From Nocardioides mesophilus (GTDB lineage Bacteria > Actinomycetota > Actinomycetes > Propionibacteriales > Nocardioidaceae): a DNA stretch of 64,000 nucleotides. The DNA is taken from positions 958,501 through 1,022,500 of the forward strand of contig NZ_CP060713.1 of the NCBI RefSeq assembly GCF_014395785.1. Reading direction: 5' to 3'. The notes beneath the pieces were generated by a model, which had not been told where the DNA came from, made no database searches, and saw only the letters and a list, made by a program, of their open reading frames with translations. Positions within the stretch are counted from its first letter, which is position 1; every line of letters begins with the position of its first letter. Shown in pieces: positions 49,592-58,885 of the stretch. The position numbers were made by a program, and so were the translations under genes.

Positions 49592-50593
49592 GTGAACTCG
49601 TCACCGTCAGGGACCCCCGTCAAGGTCGCCGTCACCGGAGCCGCCGGACAGATCGGCTACAGCCTGCTGTTCCGCCTCGCCAGCGGCGCCCTGCTGGGTC
49701 CGGACCGGCCCATCGAGCTGCGGCTGCTGGAGATCACCCCCGCCCTCAAGGCGTTGGAGGGTGTCGTCATGGAGCTCGAGGACTGCGCGTTCCCGACCCT
49801 GGCCGGCGTACAGATCGGCGACGACGCCGAGCAGATCTTCGACGGCGTCAACCTCGCCCTGCTGGTCGGCGCCCGCCCGCGCGGCCCGGGCATGGAGCGC
49901 GCCGACCTGCTCGAGGCCAACGGCGCGATCTTCACCGCGCAGGGCAAGGCCCTCAACAAGGTGGCCGCCGACGACGTACGCATCGGCGTCACCGGCAACC
50001 CGGCCAACACCAACGCGCTGATCGCGATGACCAACGCCCCGGACATCCCGCAGGAGCGGTTCACCGCGCTCACCCGGCTCGACCACAACCGCGCCATCTC
50101 GCAGCTCGCCGCGAAGACCGGCGCCGCGGTCTCCGACATCAAGAAGATGACGATCTGGGGCAACCACTCCGCGACCCAGTACCCCGACATCTTCCACGCC
50201 GAGATCGCCGGCCGGAACGCTGCCGAGGTCGTGGACGACCAGTCCTGGATCGAGAACGACTTCATCCCGACCGTCGCCAAGCGGGGCGCGGCGATCATCG
50301 AGGCGCGCGGCTCGTCCTCGGCCGCCTCCGCCGCCTCGGCGACGATCGACGCGGCACGCGACTGGCTGACCGGGACGCCCGAGGGCGACTGGGTCTCGAT
50401 GGCGGTCGCCTCGGACGGTTCCTACGGCATCCCCGAGGGCGTCATCTACTCCTACCCGGTCACCACCCGCGACGGCCGGTGGGAGATCGTCCAGGGCCTG
50501 GAGGTCGACGACTTCTCGCGCGGCAAGATGGACGCCACCGCGGCGGAGCTGGTGGAGGAGCGCGACGCGGTCAAGGAGCTCGGCCTGATCTGA
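49592..50593 (+). CDS. mdh: Malate dehydrogenase
   Basis: 333-residue NAD-dependent malate dehydrogenase of the TCA cycle (the cytosolic-like subgroup used by actinobacteria). The nucleotide loop [19 protein letters not shown], substrate Arg in [13 protein letters not shown], the Asp in [14 protein letters not shown] and the catalytic His in [12 protein letters not shown] are present. GTG 49592. Its last 9 bases are part of a 31-bp sequence repeated 51 bp downstream. Confidence 0.96.
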   Translation: MNSSPSGTPVKVAVTGAAGQIGYSLLFRLASGALLGPDRPIELRLLEITPALKALEGVVMELEDCAFPTLAGVQIGDDAEQIFDGVNLALLVGARPRGPGMERADLLEANGAIFTAQGKALNKVAADDVRIGVTGNPANTNALIAMTNAPDIPQERFTALTRLDHNRAISQLAAKTGAAVSDIKKMTIWGNHSATQYPDIFHAEIAGRNAAEVVDDQSWIENDFIPTVAKRGAAIIEARGSSSAASAASATIDAARDWLTGTPEGDWVSMAVASDGSYGIPEGVIYSYPVTTRDGRWEIVQGLEVDDFSRGKMDATAAELVEERDAVKELGLI

Positions 50594-50665
50594 CGAGCGC
50601 GAAGCGCGAGGCAGAGGAAGGCCGTACGGCGGAGCCTGATCTGACGAGCGCGAAGCGCGAGGCAG
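50584..50665. repeat. 31-bp direct repeat across the mdh stop codon
   Basis: CCTGATCTGACGAGCGCGAAGCGCGAGGCAG occurs at 50584-50614 and again at 50635-50665 (start of each written in short: CCTGATCTGACGAGC). The first copy includes the stop codon of mdh. The unit holds a GCGC-GAA-GCGC hairpin. Looks like a partial tandem duplication of the gene end with period 51 bp. Confidence 0.85.
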
Positions 50666-50667
50666 CC

Positions 50668-50770
50668 TGACCCCAGAACACCATGGGATGTCGGCGATCT
50701 GATGCTCCCCATGGGTTGCGGCCCATGGGAAGCGTCAAACTGCCGACATCCCATGGTGTTCAGGGGGTCA
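50668..50770. repeat. 103-bp near-perfect palindromic (hairpin) element
   Basis: Outer arms AACACCATGGGATGTCGGC (50677-50695) and its exact reverse complement (50742-50760) are extended by imperfect TGACCCC/GGGGGTCA ends. The interior holds a second stem, GATGCTCCCCATGGG (50701-50715) against CCCATGGGAAGCGTC (50722-50736), matching at 13 of 15 bases. It lies between the convergent mdh and DUF3017 genes and its right edge includes the DUF3017 stop codon. Either a structured terminator or a small non-coding repeat. Confidence 0.85.
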
Positions 50771-51073
50771 GAGGGGCTGCTCGGGGACGATGATCGCGAG
50801 CACGATCAGCGCCACGCCGGCCACGGTGAGCATGAGGACGTCGGCCCACCGGCGGCGGACCCGCAGCATGCCGGCGCCGTGCTCGCTGAGCACCGCGCGG
50901 GCGGCCGCGCCGACCAGCATCCCGGCGCCCATCCAGGTCAGCCCGGTGCGCCAGGGGCCGGCGACGATGATGCCGATCCCGATCCCGACGATCGCCACGA
51001 CGCCGAGGAAGATCACGCCCCCGATCGTCTGCGGGTAGCGCCGCGGGGGGTCCTCGGCCACCGGGACCGTCAC
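50768..51073 (-). CDS. DUF3017 small membrane protein
   Basis: 101-residue protein with three hydrophobic segments ([59 protein letters not shown]). DUF3017 members lie next to folD in many actinobacteria. GTG 51073 overlaps the folD stop, so it is expressed with it. Confidence 0.8.
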   Translation of the reverse strand: MTVPVAEDPPRRYPQTIGGVIFLGVVAIVGIGIGIIVAGPWRTGLTWMGAGMLVGAAARAVLSEHGAGMLRVRRRWADVLMLTVAGVALIVLAIIVPEQPL

Positions 51074-51960
51074 CGCCGGTGGGCCGGCGGCGTCGCGGCC
51101 GGGGTGCCGGCGTCCAGCGACTGCTCGGCCGCCTGCACGATGTTGGACAGCAGCATCGCCCGGGTCATCGGGCCGACGCCGCCGGGGTTCGGCGAGACCC
51201 AGGCGGCCACGTCGTACACGTCGGGCGCCACGTCGCCCGCGATCTTGCCGTCGACCCGCGAGACTCCGACGTCGAGCACCGCGGCGCCGGGCTTGACCAT
51301 GTCGCCGGCGATGATGCCGGGGACGCCGGCCGCCGCGACGACGATGTCGGCGTTGCGCACGTGCGCGGCGAGGTCGCGGGTGCCGGTGTGGCACAGCGTG
51401 ACGGTGGCGTTCTCGCTGCGGCGGGTCAGCAGCAGCCCGAGCGGGCGGCCGACGGTCACGCCGCGGCCCACGATGACGACCTCCGCGCCGGCGAGGGGTA
51501 CGTCGTTGCGCCGGAGCAGCTCGACGATGCCGTAGGGGGTGCACGGCAACGGGGCGGCCTTGCCGAGCACCAGCCAGCCGAGGTTCGTGGGGTGCAGCCC
51601 GTCGGCGTCCTTGGCCGGGTCGATCAGGCCGAGGATGGCGTTGTCGTCGATGTGCCGGGGCAACGGCAGCTGCACGATGTAGCCGGTGCACGCGGGGTCG
51701 GCGTTGAGCCGGGCCACGGCCTCCTCGACGTCGGCCTGGGTGGCGGTCTCGGGGAGGTCCTCGCGCAGGGAGGTGATGCCGACCTCGGCGCAGTCCTTGT
51801 GCTTGCCGTTGACGTACCAGGTGCTGCCGGGGTCGTTGCCCACCAGCACGGTGCCGAGCCCGGGCACCACGCCCTGCTCGCGGAGCTTGGCCACCCGCTC
51901 GCGGAGCTCGGCCTTGATGTCGGCGGCGGCCGACTTGCCGTCCAGGATCTGTGCGGTCAC
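51070..51960 (-). CDS. folD: Methylenetetrahydrofolate dehydrogenase/cyclohydrolase
   Basis: 296-residue bifunctional enzyme that interconverts methylene-, methenyl- and 10-formyl-tetrahydrofolate. Catalytic Lys is in [15 protein letters not shown]; the conserved PLPRHID and NADP motif [18 protein letters not shown] follow, with [14 protein letters not shown] near the end. The GTG start at 51960 is 31 nt after purH. It supplies the formyl groups used by PurN and PurH, encoded just upstream. Confidence 0.96.
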   Translation of the reverse strand: MTAQILDGKSAAADIKAELRERVAKLREQGVVPGLGTVLVGNDPGSTWYVNGKHKDCAEVGITSLREDLPETATQADVEEAVARLNADPACTGYIVQLPLPRHIDDNAILGLIDPAKDADGLHPTNLGWLVLGKAAPLPCTPYGIVELLRRNDVPLAGAEVVIVGRGVTVGRPLGLLLTRRSENATVTLCHTGTRDLAAHVRNADIVVAAAGVPGIIAGDMVKPGAAVLDVGVSRVDGKIAGDVAPDVYDVAAWVSPNPGGVGPMTRAMLLSNIVQAAEQSLDAGTPAATPPAHRR

Positions 51961-51991
51961 GACGTCATCCTCGCATCGAGTCAGGGGTGGG

Positions 51992-53583
51992 TCAGTGGAA
52001 GAAGTGCCGGGTGCCGGTGAGGTACATCGTCACGCCGGCCGCCTGTGCTGCGGCGACGACCTCGTCGTCCCGCACCGACCCGCCGGGCTGCACGATCGCG
52101 GACACCCCGGCGTCGACGAGGATCTGCGGCCCGTCGGCGAACGGGAAGAACGCGTCGGAGGCGGCGACCGAGCCGGCGGCCCGCTCCCCGGCCCGCTCCA
52201 CGGCCAGCCGGCAGGAGTCGACCCGGTTGACCTGCCCCATGCCGACCCCGACCGAGGCGCCACCCGAGGCCAGCAGGATCGCGTTGGACTTCACCGACCG
52301 GCAGGCCCGCCACGCGAACGCCAGGTCGGCCAGCTGCTCGGGTGAGGCCGGCTCGCCGGAGACCAGCCGCCAGGAAGCCGGGTCGTCGCCGCCACCGTCG
52401 AGCTCGGCGTCCACGGCGTCGCGGGCCTGGACGAGCAGCCCGCCGGAGATCGGCCGGGTCTCGACGCCGCCGCGGGTGGCCGGCGGGCACTCGAGCAGCC
52501 GGATGTTCTTCTTCGCGGCCAGGATCTCGACCGCGCCGTCCTCGAAGCCGGGCGCGACGACGACCTCGGTGAACACCTCGGCGACCTGCTCGGCCATCGC
52601 GGCACTCACCGGGACGTTGGTGGCGATCACCCCGCCGAAGGCGGAGACCGGGTCGCAGGCGTGCGCGCGGCGGTGCGCCTCGGCGACGTCCGCGCCGACC
52701 GCGATCCCGCACGGGTTGGCGTGCTTGATGATGGCCACGGCCGGCTCGTCGAAGTCGAAGGCGGCCCGGCGGGCGGCGTCCGCGTCGACGTAGTTGTTGT
52801 AGGACATCTCCTTGCCGTGCAGCTGCGTCGCCCGGGCGAGCCCGCCCTCCGGGGCGAAGCCGCTGGTGTAGAGCGCGGCGCGCTGGTGCGGGTTCTCGCC
52901 GTAGCGCAGCACCGCCTGCCGGTCCCAGGTGGCGCCCATCCAGGCCGGGAAGCCGGTGCCCTCGGAGGTGTCGGTGAGGACGTTGCCCATCCAGGACGCC
53001 ACGGCGACGTCGTACGTCGCGGTGTGCACGAACGCCTCGGCGGCCAGCCGCTGCCGCTGCGCGAGCGTGAAGCCGCCGGCGCGCACGGCCTCGAGCACCT
53101 CGTCGTACGTCGCCGGGCTGGTCACGATCGCCACGCTCGGGTGGTTCTTGGCGGCCGCCCGCACCATCGAGGGGCCGCCGATGTCGATCTGCTCCACGCA
53201 CTCGTCGGGGGTGGCGCCGGAGAGCACGGTCTCGGTGAACGGGTACAGGTTGGACACGACGAGGTCGAACGGCTCGACGCCGAGCTCGGCGAGCTGCTCG
53301 CGGTGCGACTCCAGGCGCAGGTCGGCGAGGATGCCGGCGTGCACCCGCGGGTGCAGGGTCTTCACCCGGCCGTCGAGGCACTCGGGAAGCCGGTGAGCTC
53401 CTCGACCTTGGTGACCGGGACGCCGGCGTCCGCGATCCGGGCCGCGGTCGAGCCGGTGGACACCAGGGCCACCCCGGCGTCGTGGAGCCCGCGGGCGAGC
53501 TCCTCGAGGCCGGTCTTGTCGTAGACGGACACCAGCGCCCGCTTGACCTGCTTGTGCTCCTGGTCGGTCTGCCCATGCTGCAT
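51992..53583 (-). CDS. purH: Bifunctional AICAR transformylase/IMP cyclohydrolase, apparent frameshift
   Basis: PurH carries out the last two steps of de novo purine synthesis. The reading frame breaks once near 53384. From ATG 53583 (RBS AGGAG) the first 66 residues read [52 protein letters not shown], the MGS-like domain. One missing C in TTCCC-GAG leaves this frame; restoring it gives [23 protein letters not shown] and the rest of the protein, including the [16 protein letters not shown] and [19 protein letters not shown] regions. The repaired product is 530 residues, the usual size. A sequencing error is the best explanation, since loss of purH makes a purine auxotroph. Confidence 0.9.
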
Positions 53584-53689
53584 GGTGATCGCACTCCTCA
53601 TCGGCTCGATGAGGGCACCCAGGCGTTCGATGCGCTCGACTTCACTCCCTGGTGGTTGACCCACCTGCGCCAGTCGTGTGTCCCCAACC

Positions 53690-54328
53690 CTAGTGGAACC
53701 GCGCCTCGCTGCCGAACCGCACCTTCCGGCCGCTGATCGTGAATCCCTCACGCGCCATCCGGCCGACCACGTCGACCAGCATCCGCCGCTCGGCGACCTT
53801 GATCCGCTCGTGCAGCGACTCCTCGTCGTCGTCGTCCTCGACCCGGACCGCGGTCTGGTCGACGATCGGTCCGGTGTCCACACCCGCGTCGACGACGAAC
53901 AGGGTGGCGCCGGTGACCCTGACTCCGTAGGCCAGAGCATCGGCCGGCCCGTGCATCCCCGGGAACGCCGGGGACAGCGCCGGGTGCGTGTTGACGCAGC
54001 GGCCGCCGAACTCGGCGAGGAAGGCCGGGCCGGTGAGCTTCATGAAGCCGGCCAGCACCACCAGGTCCGGCTGGTAGGAGCGGCAGGTCGCGGTCAGCGC
54101 CGCGTCCCACTCCTCCCGGGAAGAGTGGTCCTTGACCCGGTGGACGAAGGTCGGGACCCCTGCGCGGGCGGCGCGGGCCAGCCCCTCGACGCTATCCCGG
54201 TCGGCCCCCACCGCGACCACCTCGGCGCCGTACGCCGGGTCCCGGCAGGCGTCGAGCAGCGCCTGGAGGTTCGTGCCCGCACCGGAGACGAGCACGACGA
54301 GGCGCGCGGGGCGCGAGGTGGCGGGCAC
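53690..54328 (-). CDS. purN: Phosphoribosylglycinamide formyltransferase
   Basis: 212-residue GAR transformylase of purine synthesis. [19 protein letters not shown], the catalytic Asn/His region ([23 protein letters not shown]) and [12 protein letters not shown] are diagnostic. GTG 54328 has TACCCT 6 nt upstream and no ribosome site. purH starts about 107 nt after its stop and purN and purH are on one strand. Confidence 0.95.
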   Translation of the reverse strand: MPATSRPARLVVLVSGAGTNLQALLDACRDPAYGAEVVAVGADRDSVEGLARAARAGVPTFVHRVKDHSSREEWDAALTATCRSYQPDLVVLAGFMKLTGPAFLAEFGGRCVNTHPALSPAFPGMHGPADALAYGVRVTGATLFVVDAGVDTGPIVDQTAVRVEDDDDEESLHERIKVAERRMLVDVVGRMAREGFTISGRKVRFGSEARFH

Positions 54329-54334
54329 GCGGAC

Positions 54335-54340
54335 AGGGTA
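54335..54340 (-). promoter_or_regulatory. Putative -10 element (TACCCT) for purN
   Basis: TACCCT on the minus strand lies 6 nt before GTG 54328, the spacing seen at many starts here. Confidence 0.4.
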
Positions 54341-54356
54341 GCGAGCGCCCCGCCGG

Positions 54357-55634
54357 TCAGAGCCGGACGGTGTCCTCGACGTCGCCGGCGTCCGCGGACC
54401 TGTCGTCCGGTTCGTCGGCCGGGACGGCGCCGCGACGCTGCCGCCAGGTGGTGACCAGCGCGCCGAGCAGCGCGCCCAGGGTCATCGACAGCACCGCGCT
54501 GGTCAGCACCTCGAGGCCGGGGGCGCCCACGAGCGACATCCGGCCCGGGCCGACGGAGCCGCCGGCCCCGACGACGAGCAGCGTGGAGAGCAGTCCGCCG
54601 AGCAGGCCGATCGCGAGGCCGCGGACCGCGGTGCGGTCATAGCCGGCCAGCGGGTGTCGGCGGCCGGTGAGAGCGGCCGCGAGCGCGGCGAGCAGGACTG
54701 GTACGGCGATGAGGCCGGTCGCCCACGCCGGGCCGGGGCCGGGCTGCGGCAGCGCCGCCAGCAGCGGGAACGCCGGCACCGGACCGAGGACGACGCTGGC
54801 CGGGGACACGATCGTGCCGGTGCCGACGGCGAAGCCGGGGCCGAGCAGGTAGGCCGCGCCGAGCAGCGCCGCGTTCGGCGCCACCCCGGCGACGACGACG
54901 GTGTAGAGGCCGCCGCCGGCGGTGTCGGTGTGCAGCCGCGAGAGCACGTTGGCCGCGGAGCCGAGGTCGAGCAGCAGCCGGGTCACGACCAGGACCGAGC
55001 CGGCGGCCAGCAGCAGCAGGGCGCAGGCCAGCGCTCCCCCGGCGACGGCCCGCAGCGGGGCCGGGACCCGGTCCAGCAGGGCCGGCCGGTGCGGCCACCC
55101 GGAGAGCAGCCCGAGGCCGCCGGCGACCAGGCCGACCAGCGTGCCGCCGAGGAACGAGCGGCCCAGCGACGGCTGCGCGGCGGGAGTGGCGGCGAGCACC
55201 GAGGTCAGGAGCGCCACGACGCCGTACACGCCGGCCAGCACCACGGTCGAGAGCCCGATCGTGGCCAGCCCCGACCGGTCCGGCTCGCCGGACTCCGAGG
55301 TGAGCGCCGCCCACCGACCGAGCCGGTAGGTGACGTAGCAGCAGAAGAAGGTCAGGCCGAGCGGCACCAGGCTGATCGTCGCCGCCCCCAGCGCGAGCCC
55401 GGAGCCGTGCCCGAGCAGCCAGGCGACCGCGCCGACGCGGAGCGCGTCCCGGGTGTCGCCGTGCGCGCCGGCGTCCGAGGCGAACCAGCCGACCAGGGCC
55501 AGCGCCATGCAGCCGACCAGCACCGCGCCGGCCGCGGTCGCGCCGGCGAGGCCGGCGCTGAGCCACAGCGGCCGGCGGACCGGCTCCCCTCCGGGGGTCG
55601 AGGCGGTCCGGGGACGGGTCAGCAGATCGGTCAT
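54357..55634 (-). CDS. DUF6350 family multi-TM membrane protein
   Basis: 425-residue polytopic membrane protein with about nine or ten hydrophobic segments and a charged C-terminal tail (DEPDDRSADAGDVEDTVRL). Position upstream of purN fits the DUF6350 group, linked in some work to cell division. ATG 55634 (MTDLLTRP) is preferred over an upstream ATG. No catalytic motif. Confidence 0.7.
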   Translation of the reverse strand: MTDLLTRPRTASTPGGEPVRRPLWLSAGLAGATAAGAVLVGCMALALVGWFASDAGAHGDTRDALRVGAVAWLLGHGSGLALGAATISLVPLGLTFFCCYVTYRLGRWAALTSESGEPDRSGLATIGLSTVVLAGVYGVVALLTSVLAATPAAQPSLGRSFLGGTLVGLVAGGLGLLSGWPHRPALLDRVPAPLRAVAGGALACALLLLAAGSVLVVTRLLLDLGSAANVLSRLHTDTAGGGLYTVVVAGVAPNAALLGAAYLLGPGFAVGTGTIVSPASVVLGPVPAFPLLAALPQPGPGPAWATGLIAVPVLLAALAAALTGRRHPLAGYDRTAVRGLAIGLLGGLLSTLLVVGAGGSVGPGRMSLVGAPGLEVLTSAVLSMTLGALLGALVTTWRQRRGAVPADEPDDRSADAGDVEDTVRL

Positions 55635-55753
55635 CGCGATCCATGATCGTGGACGCCGGGCCTCCTCCGAGGCTCCCACGCCGGTTCGACCCGGTGGGGT
55701 GGACCACGTACCGTGGAGGGCTGTCCTGACCCTGACCGCCCCGGAGACGACTG

Positions 55754-57604
55754 ATGCATGCGGAGGAGAGCTTCGACTCCTTCTACCTGTCGACCCGTCG
55801 ACAGGTGCTCCACCAGGCGTTCGCGCTGACCGGCGACCTGTCGGCGGCGCAGTCGGCGGTGCGCGACGCGTACGTCGCCGCCTGGCACCACTGGCGCAAG
55901 GTGTCCCGCGTCGAGGACCGCACCGCCTGGGTGCGGCCGGTCGCCTGGAACCACGCGCAGCGCCGCCACGCCGGCCGGATCTGGCACCGCAACAAGGGCA
56001 TGTCCGTGGAGCACCTCGCCGTCCTGGACGGCCTCTCCAAGCTGTCGGGCCCGCAGCGGCGGATGCTGCTGCTGGTGCAGCTCGCCGCCGTACCGCTGCC
56101 CCAGGCGGCCCGTGAGCTGGGGATCACCCAGCACCTCGCCGAGCAGCACCTGCAGGCCGCGACCGCGGCGCTCGCGGTGCACCTCGAGGCGGACTCGGCG
56201 TCGCTGCGGCTGCGGCTGCTCGATCTCGACGGGGCGCTCGGGGACGCCGTGCTGCCGCGGGCCTCGATCATCCGGCGGGCGGGGCGCAAGCGCCGCCAGG
56301 CGCACACGGTGGGCGCGGCCGTGGGGGCGCTGGCGCTGGCGGTGGTGAGCGGCGCGGCCGTCCACCAGCCGGCGGCCACCGAGGCGACCGCCGCCACCCC
56401 GCCGGCCGGTGCCGCCGCCTCCGCGGGCGCCGGCACGGGGCCATCCGGCGCGCCGGACGCCGCCGCGGGGCAGCCGGTCGAGGAGATGCTCCCGACCGCG
56501 GAGAACATGCTCGACCAGGACCAGATCTCCCGCCTCGGCACGGACCGGCCGTGGCGGGTCGTCGCGACGCACGGCAACACCTCGGGCGACGGCATCAACA
56601 CCGTGTGCCAGCAGAGCCGGTTCGCCGACCCCGACGGGGCGGCCGCGATCGTGCGGACCTTCGAGGCCCGGGGCGGCCGCCGCTCCGCGGTGCAGACCGT
56701 CGAGGTGTCGAAGTCCGCGGCCCAGGCGGCCGACGCCTTCGACACGACGCTCGGCTGGTACTCCGGCTGCCGGGTGGCCCGGCTGCAGCTGCTCGACTCC
56801 TACCGGGTCGACAACATCGGCTCGGAGGCGAGCGTGCTGATGATGCGGGTCTGGGACCGCCCGGTGACGACGTACTCCGTGGCGATCGCCCGGATCGGCG
56901 ACGTCACCACCAGCACCGTGGGCCGCTACGTCGGGGTGTCGCCGGCGCCGCCGGGCCAGATCACCCAGTCGCTCGCGGACTCGGTGGCGATGCTGTGCGG
57001 CCGCAGCGAGGCCACGGACTGCGCGAAGCGACCCGAGTACACCGTGGTGCCGCCGCCCCCGTCCGGGGAGGAGAAGGGCCTGCTCGCCGTCGCCGACCTG
57101 CCTCCGGTGGGCTCGATCGAGCGGCCCTGGGTGGGCACCGAGGCCACCAGGGCGCGGCCCAACCCGTCGAGGACCACCTGCGACCGGGCCGACTTCGCCG
57201 CCGCCGGCGCGCGCCGCACCCGCACCCGGACCTTCCTCATCCCGCAGGCGAAGCTGCCGACCCGCTTCGGGCTCTCGGAGACCTACGGCGAGTTCGGGTC
57301 GCCGCGCAAGGCGCGCGCGTTCCTCGACCAGGTGCGCCGCAGCGTCGCCGGCTGCGAGGACCGCGACCTGGCGACGTCGGTGACCGACGCGACGAGCCGC
57401 GGCGGCCGCACCCCGTGGTCCATGTGGCGGCTGACCACCGAGGTGTCGGAGAAGGAGTCGATCGGTTTCCGGGTCGGCTTCGTCGCGGTGGGCTCGACGG
57501 TGGCGCAGCTGACGTTCGCGCCGAGCACCGGCGCGGACATGACCGGCAAGCAGTTCGAGTCGCTGCTCGGCCGTGCGGGGGACCGGCTCCGCGAGCTGGG
57601 CTGA
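55754..57604 (+). CDS. ECF sigma-like domain fused to TM helix and extracytoplasmic sensor domain
   Basis: 616-residue multidomain protein. Residues about 7-80 match ECF sigma region 2 (SFYLSTRRQVLHQAFALTGDLSAAQSAVRDAYVAAWHHW) and 87-145 match region 4 (LSGPQRRMLLLVQLAAVPLPQAARELGITQHLAEQHLQAA), somewhat degenerate. A basic patch (RRAGRKRRQ) precedes one TM helix (186-204). A Pro/Ala linker leads to a 360-residue extracytoplasmic part that looks like two copies of a PknH-like sensor domain, each with a Cys pair. No anti-sigma gene is adjacent. It could be a membrane-tethered sigma factor or a former sigma factor now acting as a sensor. Confidence 0.72.
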   Translation: MHAEESFDSFYLSTRRQVLHQAFALTGDLSAAQSAVRDAYVAAWHHWRKVSRVEDRTAWVRPVAWNHAQRRHAGRIWHRNKGMSVEHLAVLDGLSKLSGPQRRMLLLVQLAAVPLPQAARELGITQHLAEQHLQAATAALAVHLEADSASLRLRLLDLDGALGDAVLPRASIIRRAGRKRRQAHTVGAAVGALALAVVSGAAVHQPAATEATAATPPAGAAASAGAGTGPSGAPDAAAGQPVEEMLPTAENMLDQDQISRLGTDRPWRVVATHGNTSGDGINTVCQQSRFADPDGAAAIVRTFEARGGRRSAVQTVEVSKSAAQAADAFDTTLGWYSGCRVARLQLLDSYRVDNIGSEASVLMMRVWDRPVTTYSVAIARIGDVTTSTVGRYVGVSPAPPGQITQSLADSVAMLCGRSEATDCAKRPEYTVVPPPPSGEEKGLLAVADLPPVGSIERPWVGTEATRARPNPSRTTCDRADFAAAGARRTRTRTFLIPQAKLPTRFGLSETYGEFGSPRKARAFLDQVRRSVAGCEDRDLATSVTDATSRGGRTPWSMWRLTTEVSEKESIGFRVGFVAVGSTVAQLTFAPSTGADMTGKQFESLLGRAGDRLRELG

Positions 57605-57609
57605 CCCCC

Positions 57610-57615
57610 TAGGGT
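57610..57615 (+). promoter_or_regulatory. Putative -10 element (TAGGGT) for kynU
   Basis: TAGGGT lies 7 nt before GTG 57623 and immediately after the stop of the sigma-like fusion gene. Confidence 0.45.
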
Positions 57616-57622
57616 CGCCTGG

Positions 57623-58858
57623 GTGAGCACTCCACTGGACAGGGCCGGCGCGCTGGCCCTCGACGCGGCCGGCCCGTTCCGCAGCCGGCGGGACCGGTTC
57701 CTGCTGCCCGACGGGCTGGTCTACCTCGACGGCAACTCCTTGGGCGCCCTGCCCCGGGGCGTGGACGAGCGGCTGCACGCAGCGATCACGCAGGAGTGGG
57801 GCCACGGCCTGATCGGGTCCTGGAACGACGCCGGCTGGATGGACCTCCCGCGCCGGGTCGCCGGCCGGGTCGGCCGACTGGTGGGCGCCGACGCCGGCTC
57901 CGTGCACGTCGGCGACTCGACCAGCGTGCTGCTGTTCAAGCTGCTGGTGGCTTCCTTCGGTCTGCGGCCGGGGCGCCGCGTGATGGTGCTCGAGCCGACG
58001 ACGTTCCCCACCGACGGCTACGTCGCCGCCGGGGTCGCGGAGCTCCTCGACGTGGAGCTGCGCTGGTGCGACCCCGCCGACCCGGCCGCCTCCCTCGACG
58101 AGGACGTCGCCGTGCTCGCGCTGACCCACGTCGACTTCCGATCCGGGGCGCTCTACGACATGGCGGCGCTGACCAGGGCGGCCCACGAGGCCGGCGCGCT
58201 GGTCTGCTGGGACCTGTGCCACTCCACCGGCGCGATGCCGGTGGACCTGACCGCCGTGGACGCCGACCTGGCGGTGGGCTGCGGCTACAAGTACCTCAAC
58301 GGCGGCCCCGGGGCTCCGGCGTTCGGCTACGTCGCGCCGCGGCACCACGCCGCGCTCCGGCAGCCGATCACCGGCTGGATGGGGCACGCGCAGCCGTTCG
58401 CGATGACCCTGGACTACGAGCCGGCGCCGGGAGCGGCCCGGCTGGCCTCCGGGACCCCGTCGGTGCTCGCCCAGACGGCGCTCGACGCCGCGCTGGAGGT
58501 CTTCGACGACGTGGACCTGGCCGAGCTGCGGGCGCACTCGGAGTCGCTGACCGGCTTGTTCATCGACCTGGTCGACGCGCGGCTCGGCGACCGGGTCGGG
58601 GTGGTCACCCCTCGCGAGCCACGGCTGCGCGGCAGCCAGGTCTCGCTGCGCCACGACGACGCCTACGGCATCGTCCAGGCCCTCATCGCCCGCGGCGTGG
58701 TCGGTGACTTCCGCACCCCCGACGTCGCCCGCTTCGGCTTCGCGCCGCTCTACGTCACCCACGCCGACGTCTTCGACGCGGTCCAGGCGCTGGTCGAGGT
58801 CCTCGACGGTGAGGAGCACCTGCGGCCGGAGTACGCCGTGCGCAACGCCGTCACCTGA
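57623..58858 (+). CDS. kynU: Kynureninase
   Basis: 411-residue PLP enzyme splitting kynurenine to anthranilate and alanine. The PLP lysine is in VGCGYKYLNGGPGAPAF, preceded by the DLCHSTGAMPVDL pocket; N-terminal VYLDGNSLGALPRGVDERL and GWMGHAQPFAMTLDYEPAPG are also typical. GTG 57623 has TAGGGT upstream. No tryptophan dioxygenase, formamidase or kynurenine monooxygenase gene is nearby, so the pathway is split or partial. Confidence 0.93.
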   Translation: MSTPLDRAGALALDAAGPFRSRRDRFLLPDGLVYLDGNSLGALPRGVDERLHAAITQEWGHGLIGSWNDAGWMDLPRRVAGRVGRLVGADAGSVHVGDSTSVLLFKLLVASFGLRPGRRVMVLEPTTFPTDGYVAAGVAELLDVELRWCDPADPAASLDEDVAVLALTHVDFRSGALYDMAALTRAAHEAGALVCWDLCHSTGAMPVDLTAVDADLAVGCGYKYLNGGPGAPAFGYVAPRHHAALRQPITGWMGHAQPFAMTLDYEPAPGAARLASGTPSVLAQTALDAALEVFDDVDLAELRAHSESLTGLFIDLVDARLGDRVGVVTPREPRLRGSQVSLRHDDAYGIVQALIARGVVGDFRTPDVARFGFAPLYVTHADVFDAVQALVEVLDGEEHLRPEYAVRNAVT

Positions 58859-58885
58859 CCCCGGTGCGCCGGCCCAGCGGCGGGC

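Noticed and set aside
55631-58819. 1062-residue minus-strand open frame under the sigma fusion and kynU
   Set aside because: Repetitive Arg/Gly/Val/His composition typical of antisense frames in GC-rich DNA; the plus-strand genes carry real domains.
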